Shown here: one piece after another, positions 1 through 11,212 of the stretch
How positions within the stretch are numbered: position 1 is the stretch's first letter
Layout of the letters: each line of letters opens with the position of its first letter
DNA from: Chromera velia
Taxonomy: Eukaryota > Sar > Chromeraceae
Reading direction: 5' to 3'
NCBI GenBank assembly: GCA_018398765.1
Contig: JAHBMJ010000748.1
Location: forward strand, 6,108 to 38,903
DNA length: 32,796 nt
The notes under the pieces: generated by a model
Database searches by the model: none
Told to the model about the DNA's origin: nothing
Seen by the model: only the letters and a program-made list of their open reading frames with translations
Translations under genes and position numbers: made by a program

Positions 1-31
1 CCCCCCTCTCTCTCTCTCTCTTTTCTTGCAG

Positions 32-243
32 GTGTTTCCGCGAGGGATTCCTCTGTCCAAGCTGGAGCGCTACCCTCGTCCGCGTCTCATCGATGTCAAT
101 CAGTCCTGATCGCGATAGGCCGACTTCGGGGTTGCGGCGTTGCCTTCTTTTCTTCTCTTCTCTTTTTTTACTCCGGCCGGGTCTCCCTTCCCCCTTCCCT
201 CTCTCTCTCTCACTCCGTCCGTGTCCGTGTGTGTCCGTGTGTG

Positions 244-282
<39 letters not shown>

Positions 283-3200
283 GTGTGCGTGCATGTGTGT
301 GCGTGTGTGTGTGTGTGTGCGTGTGTGCGTGTATTTGTTAATGAGGTAGGGATGTTAATTACTGTACTGGAAAAGTCGACAAGGCATGGGGCCAGCTTTT
401 GTCTCATTATGCTTCAATGCTTTTCAGTACTGCTTTTCTCTGTAGAGTTTCAGGGTACTGTGTGTGTCTGCCCCTGCCTCTTTCCTTCTCTCTCTCTCTC
501 CCTGTGTGTGTGTGTGTGTGTGTCAGAGTGTGGTTGCACACTCGTTTCGTCTGTACGAGTGGTTTCCGTTTCGTTTAGTCTTCTTCTGTCTCGCTCCCCT
601 CCCCTCTGTCTGTGTCCTTCATGCAGGTTTCGGATTTTCTCTATTGCTTTCGCAAGCAGCTGCTCCCCATGATTCCGCCCGTCTCCCTCTCCGAGTTGGA
701 ATCTGTGGTCGAGAGCGCAGGAGAAACAGTGGGCGGAAAAGAGAATCTCAGCCCCTTGAATGTAAAGGTGCAAAGGCAGGGGGTGGACAGCGTCACCCCG
801 GATGAAATCCTCGCCCCTGTCACGCAATTGTTTCTTGCCTCTAAGGTTTTGCCTTTCGGTGGTGTGGGGGACGGAAGTTCCCCCCTCTCGGTTGGTCTGT
901 CGTCCTCCTTCTCCGACCTCGAGGGCCGTTTGAGCGCTCTGGCTACAGAGTTGAGAATGCCTGTCGGCCCTGTGTGGGCTTTTGCCGCGCTTGTAGGCAA
1001 CCCTAGTTGGAGAGTTGTTGCAACCGGGCGGTTGGACTGGAGTGCAAGACACGCAGTGGGATTGAACAGTAACAGTCACAAGAGAGAGGGGAACTTTGAG
1101 GGACCTCCCACACTCCTTGAGACTCTCCCACTTGATCCGTCTCTTGTCCGCCCCTCAACTTGGGATTTGATGCTGCTTCGATTCCTCTGGGAGGGTCTTG
1201 GATTTAGAGAACGGCCTGGGTGGTCGGTCTTTGAGATGGGTGAAGAGGGAGCAGGGGGGGATGACGAAGAGATGGAAGATGCCGAGGAACGGCCTTTAGT
1301 AGAGGAGGGGGAGAAAGAGGAGGGGGGTATGAGGTTGCAGAGACGAAGGCGTTTTCTGATGCAAGCATTTAAAAGGGCAAGGGTGTTTGCAGAGGATGCA
1401 TTAGAGGGTTTCAACCTGAATGCGTCTTTGCCGTCTCCTCCTCCTGTCTCTCAGGAAGTCCGTGTTCTCACAAACGGAGACGGAGAAAGGGGTCCAAATG
1501 CTGCGTTTGGAGATGATCCTGTTGGCATGGAGGAAGGATGGGGGTATCTTCGGCTTCTGATTCCGTCTGATTCTGTTTCACTTCCTCTTTGGAAGAATGT
1601 GATCACCCCTCCTGACATCTCTAGCACCCCTGTCGGTAGTTTGGGATTTCAGTCAGATACCTCAGAGGATGCCTATCTGTTGGCTGGTTGGCTGACCTCT
1701 TTGCTGTCTTCTGTCCTCGGCTCGCCCGTTCAATTCAAGTTAGAGGACCCGAAATCTGCTGCTGAAAAGCAGGAGGGAGAAGAGAACCGTCTTTGCGGTA
1801 AAGCCCTTCCCTTGCCGGCTGAAAGTATCGAGTCCCTTCTGTCCCTCTGTACTGCCGATCTTTCTGCGTCTCCCCTTGTGCGCATGTGCGTGGAAGCCGC
1901 AGTCGACGCAGAGAGCAAAGAGAGAGACAAGGAAAAGGCAAAAACACACGGAGCAGAAAAACGGAAAGCAGGCAGACCACCACTTGCAGCGTCTCCATTA
2001 GCCTCGGCAGCTGTGCGGTTGGTTGAAGGAGAGAAGGACAGGGCACTCGCAAAGCCCAAAGCCGCTCTCAACAGTAGCCAAGCCGTCTCTGCCGCCCCTT
2101 TTGGCGGCGATAGGGGCGTCCTGGCCAACTGCAGAGAGAGATGCGTGCGTCGAGAGCCCATTGGAGAGGATCGTTTTCTCAATCGGTACGTGCTTCTTTT
2201 TTTGTTTTTTTCTTTCAATCTTCTTCGTTGCCTTTCTCTCAATTGATTCAACAGGGTGATCTTCCTTCCATCCGTGGAAGGTGCCCGATCACTAAGTTTC
2301 TTTCTTCACGTATGCTCTGCGGTCTTCCTTGTTCTCGTGTTTCGTATCACCTTGCAGCACTGCAGCACGTCGAATTGATGCGCACTCTGCCCTTTCTTTT
2401 CCTATCGAAGTCTTCTCTTCTCCGCCGGGAAAAAAGGCTTACAGATAAAGCTGCTTTCCTCTCGCGAACACTTGTTTTGCAGATATTGGCTTCTTCCGTT
2501 CGAGGCCCCATCAGACGACGGGGGGGACGGTCAAAGCTCCGACGTGTGCCTGAGGCTCTGGGTTGAGTGTTTCCGCCCTCTGCCGGGGAATTTACAGGGC
2601 CCTCTGGAGACGGTAGACGGTCAAGTGGTGGCTGCAGAGGAAGAGGGAGAGGGGGGACAGCAGGCGACGGTGAAGAAGGAGGAGCAGACGGCAGTCAAGG
2701 ACCTGAAAGCGGATGTGGAGATGGGGGGGGTCGAGGTGACGAAAGAGGGGGGGGTTGCAAATGGCCCATTGGTCCCGCCTGTGAACTGTTTGAGTGTGAG
2801 TGCGAATGGTTCGGGTGCTGCGGCTGCGGCTGCAGCAGACGGAGGTGAATCCGAGTCATCAGATGACGATATTCCCCTGAATGCCCTTCGAATCACAGAG
2901 AAGGCCAAGAAGGTGGAGAAGGAGACGGCTGATCTCGAGAGAAAGAGACTGTGTGAGAACAGAGAGGAAAGACCGCCCGGGATTGATTTGGAGGGATTCA
3001 AAAATGGGAGACGGGGGTGGAAGGTGGAGACAGAGGCAGAGCTTCGGCAGGTGTTGTCTGCAGGGGCTGCAGAGACGGCGGGTGTGGATGGAGGGGTGCA
3101 GTCGGAGTGGCGGTATGCAACGAGTGTACATGCCGTCGAGAGTCTTCTGAGAGGTCTCTCGAAAGATAGTGCGAGAGAAAGCATTCTGAGGACCCGTCTT

Positions 3201-4284
3201 GCTGCTGCGCTTCCTGAGGTCTGTATGCGTGCTTTTGGAATCCGATGTGTATGTGTGTCTGCATGTGCCCTGTTTGGCATCTTCGTATGTCCTGGTAGTT
3301 TAGCGCTTGTTGTTGAGTCATTTCTGCTGTTTTGTCTCTCACGCTTTTCCCATTTAGAGATTCGGCTTCTTCGACAGTCAACCAATTGATGAGTCCGTGT
3401 TCGTCATCTTGCTTGAATCAGTGAATCGGATGTTCCCGAGAAGCGTCCCTTTCAGTGCAGCGAACGCAAATTCAATCAAGGCCTCAACGCTCTTCTTCCT
3501 ACGTATATATCTCTGTGCTGATCGACGCATCTGTCTGCTCATCTTTCGGTCGTTCTCTTTCTTAATTTCTCGTTCTTTGCAGATTCGTCGTTCTCTAGAG
3601 AGGCAGAAAGAGGAGGAGAGAGAAGACGAGACGCTCCATGTCCGTGTCACCCGCCTCCCTTCTTCCTCTTCTGCTTCTTCTTCTCGTCGTCTCCGAGTGG
3701 AGGTCGCTTCTTCCTTTGTCTCCCGGAAGGTCTACCTCCTGTATAGAGACATCGAGAGTCTCATCTCCGGGGTCTGCCTGCCTCTTTTGTGGGGTAGGGT
3801 GGTGCCCCTCTCCCTCCTCTCGAATGGCGAGGCCAAAGGTGTGGAGGGCCATGAGTGGATGTCGGGAATGCTGGACAGTCTGAGGGAGGCTGCAGTGAGA
3901 GGAAGCAGCCTGTCCGATAGCATCGTAGACAGACGACATGCTGCGGTGAGTGACCAGACGGGAAGATGAATGAGTGATCCATGAAGAGGGAGAAAAGTCC
4001 CTCCTTCCCCCCCTGTGTGGGTCAGCGCGTGCCTCCGCTTTGGTTCAGACTTGACTTTTCTGGTTTCCGTGGTCAACATCAGAGCGTTCCATCTCTTATG
4101 ATCTGAACTGCATTTCTTCACTTGAGTGGGACTGCTCCCTCGTCTCTTGTGTTCAATTGGTTTCGTTTTTCTTCTGACTTACAAGAGTCTGCCGAACCGA
4201 AAGCCGAAATTGATGCGAAAACTCGTTCACAATCTGCATCCGTATTTGGATCTCGTGTGACATCTGGCTGGTCCCTCTCATGTC

Positions 4285-4317
<33 letters not shown>

Positions 4318-7300
4318 GGGCAAGGAAAGGCCGCAGGGTACGCTCAAGGCCTGGAGCTCTGGTTCCCTTCCACTGAGAGAGCGCGCCAAAAGAAGAAAGA
4401 GAAAAAGGGAGAGAAAAGACGATATACTCTGTCTGTCTTTTGTGTACATGAGAAGAAGAAACATACAGTCTATCTGGAGGGAAAGAAACCATACAGTCTG
4501 TATGTCTGTCTGTCTGTCTGCAGGTTCCCCTGGCAAGAATTCTCCTCTCCGTCGTGCGAGTTCTCCAGACCCTCTGTCCGTCTGTGTTCAGCTCCTCATG
4601 GGTCCCCAGCACCAGCAATGAAGCGAATGGAAGGCAGACAGCAGAAGGGGAGAGGGAACAGCAGCCTCCCTCTCTTTGCTCTGTGTATGAACCTCTGTTC
4701 CCCCCCCCCGCGCCGCAGTCTGGTAGAGTTGGAGGTGTAGCAGGGGCCCCGGCATTCCCCCTTTCAGGAATCGAAGGGTCCAATACGCCAAGGCTCTGGG
4801 GCCTGGGTACTCGGTGGTGTTCCGAGCTAGAGGATTTGGTCGTGTCTCCTCATGCGCTGCCGTCTCCTTCCGGTGGGGGCAGTGATTGCCTCTCGTTAGC
4901 TCGGAACGACCCTCTGAGTGTCTGCGCTCTCTATCTTGCGTTCTTCATGACGTGGGCTCTCCGTCCAGGAGTGCAGAGGGACGTCCAAGCCCGTAGAGAC
5001 AGGTCGGTCGGTCGGTCGGTCCATTCGTGTGAACGTACGCAGGCAGATCGAGAATTTTGTATTGTGTGTACATGTGTGGGCGCACAAGGGACATGCATCC
5101 GCTTCATGCGGAGCCACAGGTCCTTTCATTGGCCCGCCAAATCGTAGGGCAGGGGGTTTGACTTGTGTGTGCCGGAGTAAGGATGGCATGGCTTCTCGAC
5201 TGTACGGTTATGTGTGTCTCGTGTTTTGACAAAAACGCAGCGCACTGACAGTGAGGCAGAGCCAGTAGAGACAGGTAGAACTGTTCTGTAACTGGATTTC
5301 TAGAAGAGAGGCAGACTTTTGGGCCGGCTCTGTTTCTTTTCTACAGAGAAAAATGAACAACCTGTAGCTCTCTTCACGATGCCGTTTCATGCATGTACTC
5401 CTACGACAAGACAGCGATACAGGCCGGAAGACTTGAAGGAAGAAAAGAGCAGTGTCAAAGCCTTCATCAAAATGCCAGATTGACTTTGGCGATCGGTACT
5501 GTTTATCTTCTTGACATGTCCTTCATCTTCCCTGCCTGCAGAGCCTCGTTTCTGGAAGCTTTCCCAGCAGGTCCCCTCGACGATGACTCCCTGCTGCCCT
5601 CAGAGGGTTCGGAGATTTTCCTTTTCAGAAAGGGGGTAGAGAATCTGCAGACTGCCCTGAAGGAATTGAAGGACAGAGACCCGACTGGAGTCTCCAGACT
5701 TCCCCCCTCGTTCCTCTGTTCCCTCACAGCCGACATGGCACCTGTAGAAGAGGCCCAAGTCGAAAAAATTTACATCCACGAGGGGATACCCTCAGCACCC
5801 CCAAATACCGCTCCTGCTGGAGGTGTGAAGGGACCCAGGGACGCCTCTTCTGCAGAGCAGTCCGAAAAGAGAACGCCGTACATGCGGATCTGGCTGCGTC
5901 TCAAGCCCAGGTGAGTCAGTGAGTGAGACGTTGGTCAAGATCTTTCTTTACACTTACCCCTTACAAGGACGTGCAGGAGCAGGAAGTCGCCTGTCCAGTG
6001 CATGAATGGATCCCATCTGAGGCACCCTGTGATCCGGGCTGAATAGAATACGACGGCTCGAAAGATGAGAAGAGAAGAGATCGGCCGAAGTTCAACACAC
6101 AGAAAGAAAAACCAAGAATGCAAGATTGCACGCTGTCATTTGGAACCAACGAAAGAATCGACTTGTGTCCCTTCACTTAGGACAGACGAAACGACAAGCA
6201 AGCGGGCAGCACTCTACCCATCCCATTTCTCTCACTATGCTCATGCCTCCTGCTCCCTTCACTCAATCTCCATTTTCTCCTCTCTCCCCCTCCTCGCATG
6301 CAGAAAAAATCCCCGGAAGTGCGACACCCTCGTTGACTGCGCCTCCCAGCTGCTGGCCACCTTTCCCTCCCTGTACTCTCCCGAAGAGGACCCCCAACCC
6401 AGGGCTCCTCCAGAGGATGCAATGGAGGATGAGCAGGAGGCTCAGCAGCAGAACAGCAAAGGGAGCCAACCAGGCAGGAGAGGGAGGGGGAGACCGAGGA
6501 CAGCAGCGAATTCACGCAGCAGTGGGAGGACGAGACGGGGAGGCAGGCCGGCCAGAGGAGGGAGAACCCGGGGGGGGGCGAGGCGGACGGCTGGCAGAGG
6601 AGGCAGGGGAGCAAGCCCCTCCCATGACGAAGAAGCGTCAGATTCCGATGCCGGTCGGTCAGTTTGGATCTCTGTCTGTCTGTATGTGTCGACACGATCA
6701 CTCTGTGTGTGTCAGTGCTGTTTTGGTTTGTGTGGGACATCAAAGAAGCTTGCTTGACTTGTTTTGTGCGCACCTTCCTGACTTTTTGTTTTTCTCTGCG
6801 GGCCCCACGGAAAGACACAGACGAGTCGGAGGAGAGAGATAGACGAAACGCATTGCGGGGGCTCCATCTTTTGGCCTTTCTTCTGCGCACTTGCGGTCCA
6901 GAGCACAAAAGTCTCTCCTGTATCTCATATTGGCCGGTGTCCATCCCTTTGATTCTTTGTTTGCGCGCAGATCCGGAACAGCTGGAGAACGAGTTGAAGG
7001 CTCGGGAGCTGGCAGGGGAGCGCGTGACCCGCTCCATGAGGTTGGCTGTTCAGGCAAAGGCCAGCAGGGGAAGAGGAAGAGGAGGAGGGGAGGGGAACGC
7101 AAGGGGGGGGCGGGGACGCGCTCGGGGTCGGCCCCGTCTGGTTCGTTTTGCAGGTGACGACTTTGCAGACCCTGACGACATTGAGGAGACCGAGATGGTG
7201 GGTGAGGGCAGTGTACCCCAACCTGAGGGAAGCTCGGCAATCCCGGCCTGGGTGTTTCCCTTTGAACATCTCGTCCGTGCAGAGACATTCGAAGAGGGCC

Positions 7301-9274
7301 CTAGAGAAGGGGAACGCATGGAGTGTATCTGCGTACCCCTGCGCCCAACGCTGTGGCAGCCTCAACAGCCTAGTGCGACAGTTGGGGGTGCTCCTGAGGG
7401 TCGTGAAGGAGATGAGAAAGAATTGCCGTCGCCTACCCTCGTGAAGAATGGGGAGGAGCAGTCAGGCAGGGTGGGAGGGTCTCCCCTTCCAGAGATCGTG
7501 ACTGAGGGAGGAGACCCTGTGAGTGCTGTGAGTCTGCCCAGCGTTTCAGATTTCATGGTGGAGAGAGGAAAGGTGATTGCCTCGTTTGAGTGCGCGTGGA
7601 GGCCCGGAGACAGATTTCGCATGAAATTTGTAGAGGAATCAGTGGAAGCGGAGCCACAGGAAGGAAAGTTAGACGAAGCAGAAGGAGGAGGACACACAGA
7701 GGCACAGCTTGGAGCAGAGCAGCCCCCTCCCGTCAAGCTCCGATTAGTCCGGCAAGAAAAATTCTTCCGCGGAACCGTCCGATGGGTCAGTCAGTCCGTC
7801 GTCAGTCTCAGAACTGTCTTTGCCGGACTGCGCGGTGTGTAGACGGCATACTTAGAGGTGGGAGTTTTGCTGCTGCTGTGAATGTATTTTTGCAGTGGAT
7901 GTCTCTCTTGTGTCAGACGAAATCCATCCATCCATCCATGAAAACCTTTGATGCATCAGGCTGCCGGACTCTCAGAAGAAGGTTTTGGGGTGGGCTTGTC
8001 ACTTGTGTTTGTGCAGTCTGAAGGGGACTGTCCTTGTTTTGCTGTCCTGTCGTGGCCCTTCATTGGTCCTGTCTTGAGACAATGTGAGTTGGTTTCCAGT
8101 TTCATCAATTCCCTTTTCTCTCCTGCCCCTTTTCTTTTTTCTTCCACAAGAACCTATGTTGTGTTTTGTTGTGTTGTTCTGCAAGCAGGTGTCTTACCAC
8201 TCCTCCGACTTGTGGGAGAGTGTAGCGGTGACCTGGGACGACCAGCTAGGAGGAAAGCAGGGAGGGACAGGGCAGCCTGAGGTACAAGCGGAGAACGGGG
8301 GGCAGGTGCACGGGGACGGAGAGGCGGCAAAGGAGGAAAAAGAAAAGGAGCGGAGAGGCAAGAAGAGAGGACGTCCTCCTTCGGGTCGCGGGAAGGGGAG
8401 GGCTGCCAGCCGGTCCCCGAATAAGGAGAAGGAGGAGGGGGGGACAGAGAAGGACAATCACCCTCCGGAAGATGCTCAAGACGCAGCACCGACACCCAAT
8501 GGAGCCCCAGGAGAGTCTCATGAAGAAGAAGGGGAAGAAGGAATGATGGGAGAGGTCAAGAAAAGGAAAAGAGAAAGTTCAGAGGAAGGAATGAAAGATC
8601 CGGAAACGAAGCAGGGGCAACAGGCTGAGAGTGAAAGGAATGGGGTAGACCCCCAACCGGATAGTTCCAGAAAAGGCCCGGATCCTTTGATGGATCTCTC
8701 CAATGGAAATTCTTCTCTGATCGCAGCAAAAGCAGATGTGGAGATGAACGGTGCACCCGCATCTTCATCTGCAGACCACCAGCAGCCGTCTCCTTCGTCA
8801 AAGCCCTCTTCCTCTTCCGCAAAGAAGGAAAAGTCCGAAAAAGAAAATGCAGAAGAGGCCCCCCCCGTCTTGCCTCCACCCCCGAAACCCTCACGCGACG
8901 AGCCAGACATCGACTTTGTGAGTCTCTGGGAAATGGAGCCGATCCCCTCTCTCTGTCCGTCTCCCATTGCCGTCGCCCCTGTCCCCCACGACAACCCATC
9001 GCAACCCTCCCCGAGTCCCCTCGTCCCTCGAATGAAGTTCGACACTATCAGACAGGCCGGTGCTTCACGGGCAGGGGACAGCACGACAGAGACGGCCCTG
9101 GAGGTCCCGCACCTCCAACAGGGCGCCGGAGAGTCGGACTGTCCGATGGGCCACGCCAGAGACGAGAAACCCACAGCAGCAGCTGCCGACCTTGGTGCGA
9201 TGCCAAGCGGGCCGATAGAGGCTTTTGAGGGGAAAGATGGCGAGAATGGGGATGTGGTTATGAGAGACGTCTAA
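32..9274 (+). CDS. Large DDT/WHIM/WSD chromatin-remodelling scaffold protein with Tudor-like module (5' partial)
   Basis: Exons by eye: 32-94, 627-2185, 2483-3218, 3583-3945, 4524-5002, 5542-5910, 6304-6653, 6971-7785, 8189-9274. They join in phase to 1939 visible residues; upstream exons lie outside the window. Visible residues 15-55 (IDVSDFLYCFRKQ, then LSLSELESVV-like) match a DDT domain. Around residue 535 the exon 2/3 junction rebuilds a WHIM2 motif (EDRFLNRYWLLPFE). Around 745-790, a W-x-Y segment followed by LLRGLSKDSARE is WSD-like. DDT plus WHIM proteins (ACF1/BAZ, Itc1, plant RLT) are known partners of ISWI remodellers, so a nuclear nucleosome-remodelling role is inferred. AT-hook-like GRP cores occur in exons 2, 7, 8 and 9. 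Around 1505-1600, PGDRFRMKF, FFRGTVRW and LWESVAVTWDD, then LWEMEPIP near 1820, resemble the Tudor-like domain of ARF or PHIP/BRWD proteins. Linkers are acidic, Ser- or Lys-rich and probably disordered. The 3583 exon boundary is the least certain. Confidence 0.82.
225..335. repeat. (GT)n microsatellite in intron 1 of the DDT gene
   Basis: An interrupted GT/GTGTGTCC dinucleotide array inside the 532-base intron (95-626). A shorter TG run follows at about 503-523. It lies between a weak donor (GTCAAT) and a clear acceptor ending ATGCAG. No coding content is seen in the intron. Confidence 0.9.
4280..4523 (-). repeat. Dispersed repeat, copy 1, inside intron 4 of the DDT gene
   Basis: The element is flanked by (TCTG)n arrays at 4280-4316 and 4500-4521. 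Its core at about 4328-4390 (GGCCGCAGGGTACG, CTCAAGGCCTGGAGCTCTGG, CCCTTCCACTGAGAG, GCGCGCC) is nearly the reverse complement of 10569-10635. The rest (GACGATATACTCTGTCTG, and a purine-rich block reading AGAAGAAGAAACATACAG) matches the reverse complement of blocks at 10200-10300. The last TCTG array runs directly into the 3' splice site at 4523. No ORF or terminal inverted repeat is evident, so it looks like a non-autonomous or minisatellite-derived element. Confidence 0.7.
5003..5022. repeat. Short (GGTC)n array at the donor of intron 5
   Basis: Four to five GGTC units begin exactly at the 5' splice site of the exon ending at 5002. The array therefore offers several overlapping GTCGGT donors in different phases. 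The first donor (phase 2) restores the frame with the exon at 5542. Confidence 0.6.
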
Positions 9275-9820
9275 TTAAATTCATAATGAAGAGAAAGTAC
9301 TGTTCAATGCAGTGTTTACTAGAGTGTTACACCACACAGAAATGATAAAAAAAAAAAGTATTTAAAACATATGATTGATTAACATGCCTTACTAATAGCT
9401 AGACTAATAAGATGGAGAGGGTTTGAAACTATGCAGAATCATTGGAGATCTAGTTTCAAAATATGTTTGGAGCTCCAAGCCAGACATTTTGAGCACCTAG
9501 CTGCATATTATTGGATTGGTTTATTATTGATCTTTAAGTTCCGACTATAAAAAGGTCTTATATCTATAGCGCTAGTAGGTAAACCCTAGTAGGGTCAACT
9601 AAACGTGCTCATTACCTTTTTGAGCCTTATATAAATTAACTTATTTTATATTTTTAAAAAATATGAACTTGAACGTTTAAAAATCTAGACATGATCTCTC
9701 AAAAATTTTGGAGATCTCTACAAAAACTAGCACAAAAAATTTATGTAAGTTTTTGGAGGTGCTCTGTCCAAACTGTCTCGATGGTGGCAGTATATGGCAA
9801 TGTCTCAAAACTGCATATTT
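9275..9820. other. AT-rich 3' flank without genes
   Basis: Composition switches sharply to AT-rich directly after the DDT-gene stop codon. An A-tract lies near 9347-9358; no canonical AATAAA is seen before it. A perfect small palindrome (ACCCTAGTAGGGT) lies near 9584-9596. No ORF of note is present. Confidence 0.6.
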
Positions 9821-10157
9821 GGAAAGAAAAGAAGGAAAGAAGGAAGGAAGGAAAGGTCCGAAAGGAGAAAGGGAGGAAAGGAAAGAAGGAAGGAAGAAAA
9901 GAAGGAAAGAAGGAAGGAAGGAAGGAAGGAAGGAAAGAAGGAAGGAAGGAAGGAAGGAAGGAAAGAAGGAAGGAAGGAAGGAAGGAAGGAAGGAAAGGAA
10001 AGGAAAGGAAAGGAAAGGAGAAAGGCAGGATGCCGCAGGAAAGAAAGGAAGGAAGCAACGAAGGAAGGAAGGAGGGAAGAGGAAAGTATGGAAAGGAGGA
10101 AACGAAGGGGGATGACGGGAGGAAGACAGAAAGAAAAGAGAAATTTTAAGGAAGAAA
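9821..10157. repeat. GGAA/GAAGGAAG purine microsatellite
   Basis: About 330 bases of almost pure A/G on the plus strand, built from GGAA, GGAAA and GAAG units. Long open frames here encode only KEGRKE-type low complexity and are not genes. Confidence 0.92.
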
Positions 10158-10199
10158 AGAAAGGACGATCATTCGTGTGAACGAAGTACAGAAACAAAA

Positions 10200-10341
10200 T
10201 CGACAGACAGACAGACAGACAGACTATATGTTCCTTCTTCTTCTCCATCCTTTTCTTCATGAACACAGACAGACAGACAGACAGACAGACTATATCGTCT
10301 TTTCTTCACTTCACTTTTTCCGAATCGCTTCCTTTCTTTCG

Positions 10342-10393
<52 letters not shown>

Positions 10394-10545
10394 AAAGACA
10401 GACAGACTATATCGTCTTTCCTTCACTTCACTTTTTCCGAATCGCTCCCTTTCTTTCGGACAGACAGGCAGACAGACAGACAGACAGACAAACAGACACA
10501 CCGACAGGCAGACACAGACAGACAGACAGAACCTTCCTTTCCTTC
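10200..10545 (+). repeat. Compound (CAGA)n minisatellite
   Basis: (CAGA)n blocks alternate with non-repetitive spacers. The unit CAGACTATATCGTCTTT, followed by a CTTCACTTC pyrimidine stretch and CCGAATCGC, occurs twice (from about 10282 and about 10403). A related unit at about 10219 reads CTATATGTTCCTTCTTC. Related blocks occur in reverse orientation in intron 4 of the DDT gene, so this is part of the same dispersed family. Confidence 0.85.
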
Positions 10546-10559
10546 TCTTCTGTTTTCTT

Positions 10560-10817
10560 CTTTTTTTTTGGCGCGCTCTCAGTGGAAGGGTACCAGAGCT
10601 CCAGGCCTTGAGTCGTACCCTGCGGCCCTTCACTGCCCAGTGCAGGGTTGCCCTCTTGCACTTCCACATTCTTTCCATCTGGACGAGTTCGTTTCTTTTC
10701 ATTTCCTTTTGCTTAGGGTCTGTCACGACGTAGCGCCGGTAACGTTTTGTTTTCAGCTTCTGCCTCTCTCTTCTTCTGGGGTTCCCTTCATCTTTTGGTT
10801 TTTTCTTCTGGGGTTCC

Positions 10818-10877
<60 letters not shown>

Positions 10878-10880
10878 CCA
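10560..10880 (+). repeat. Dispersed repeat, copy 2 (core plus CAGA tail)
   Basis: The core at 10569-10640 (GGCGCGCTCTCAGTGGAAGG, CCAGAGCTCCAGGCCTTGAG, GTACCCTGCGGCCC) is the inverted counterpart of 4328-4390. About 180 bases of unique sequence follow, including a duplicated TTCTTCTGGGGTTCC, and then a (CAGA)n array at about 10818-10878. No coding capacity is seen. Confidence 0.7.
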
Positions 10881-10986
10881 AGAACAGGAGGCCAGGAACA
10901 GACGGTGAGATGCACAGATGGACACACAGCCACGCACAGACAGAGAGAGGGAGAGAGAGAGAAAGAGAAAGAGAAAACAAAAAAAA

Positions 10987-11014
10987 GATGAATGAATGAA
11001 TGAATGAATGAATG
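10987..11014. repeat. (GAAT)n tetranucleotide array
   Basis: About seven tandem GAAT units follow a purine-rich GAGA stretch. They lie in the spacer 3' of the minus-strand oxygenase-like gene. The remaining spacer to 11212 shows no further feature. Confidence 0.85.
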
Positions 11015-11212
11015 ACCAGGGCAGCGGAGCGAAGCTCCTGGCAGTCCATCATGCTCGTACAGGCCTTCCACAAAGATATGCGTCAAACCATTGTGTGTCT
11101 AATTGTATGTCAAGAAAATTTTACACAGAACATTTGCGAAGCGGTCCATAAGGCTGATTAACTCCGAGTATCTCTCGGGATAACTGCAGCTTTCACTTTC
11201 ATTCACTGCCAG

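Noticed and set aside
1730-2251. 173-codon minus-strand frame in the DDT gene
   Set aside because: Antisense shadow of exon 2, Ser/Arg-rich, no splice or start support.
3358-3582. Possible extra exon in the DDT gene (RFGFFDSQPIDESVFVILLE)
   Set aside because: Open and plausible, but its exit phase does not fit the next exon with any good donor, whereas joining 3218 directly to 3583 keeps phase.
6818-6900. Possible small exon DESEERDRRN in the DDT gene
   Set aside because: The entry phase fits, but the only matching donor is poor (GTCCAG); joining 6653 to 6971 is simpler and in phase.
9691-10266. Several long overlapping frames on both strands
   Set aside because: They exist only because the GGAA and CAGA arrays lack stop codons; products are KEGR or LSFPS low complexity.
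10169-11086. 305-codon minus-strand frame rich in SVCLSVCLSVCL
   Set aside because: Translation of (TCTG)n arrays and flanking repeat DNA, without an independent coding signal.
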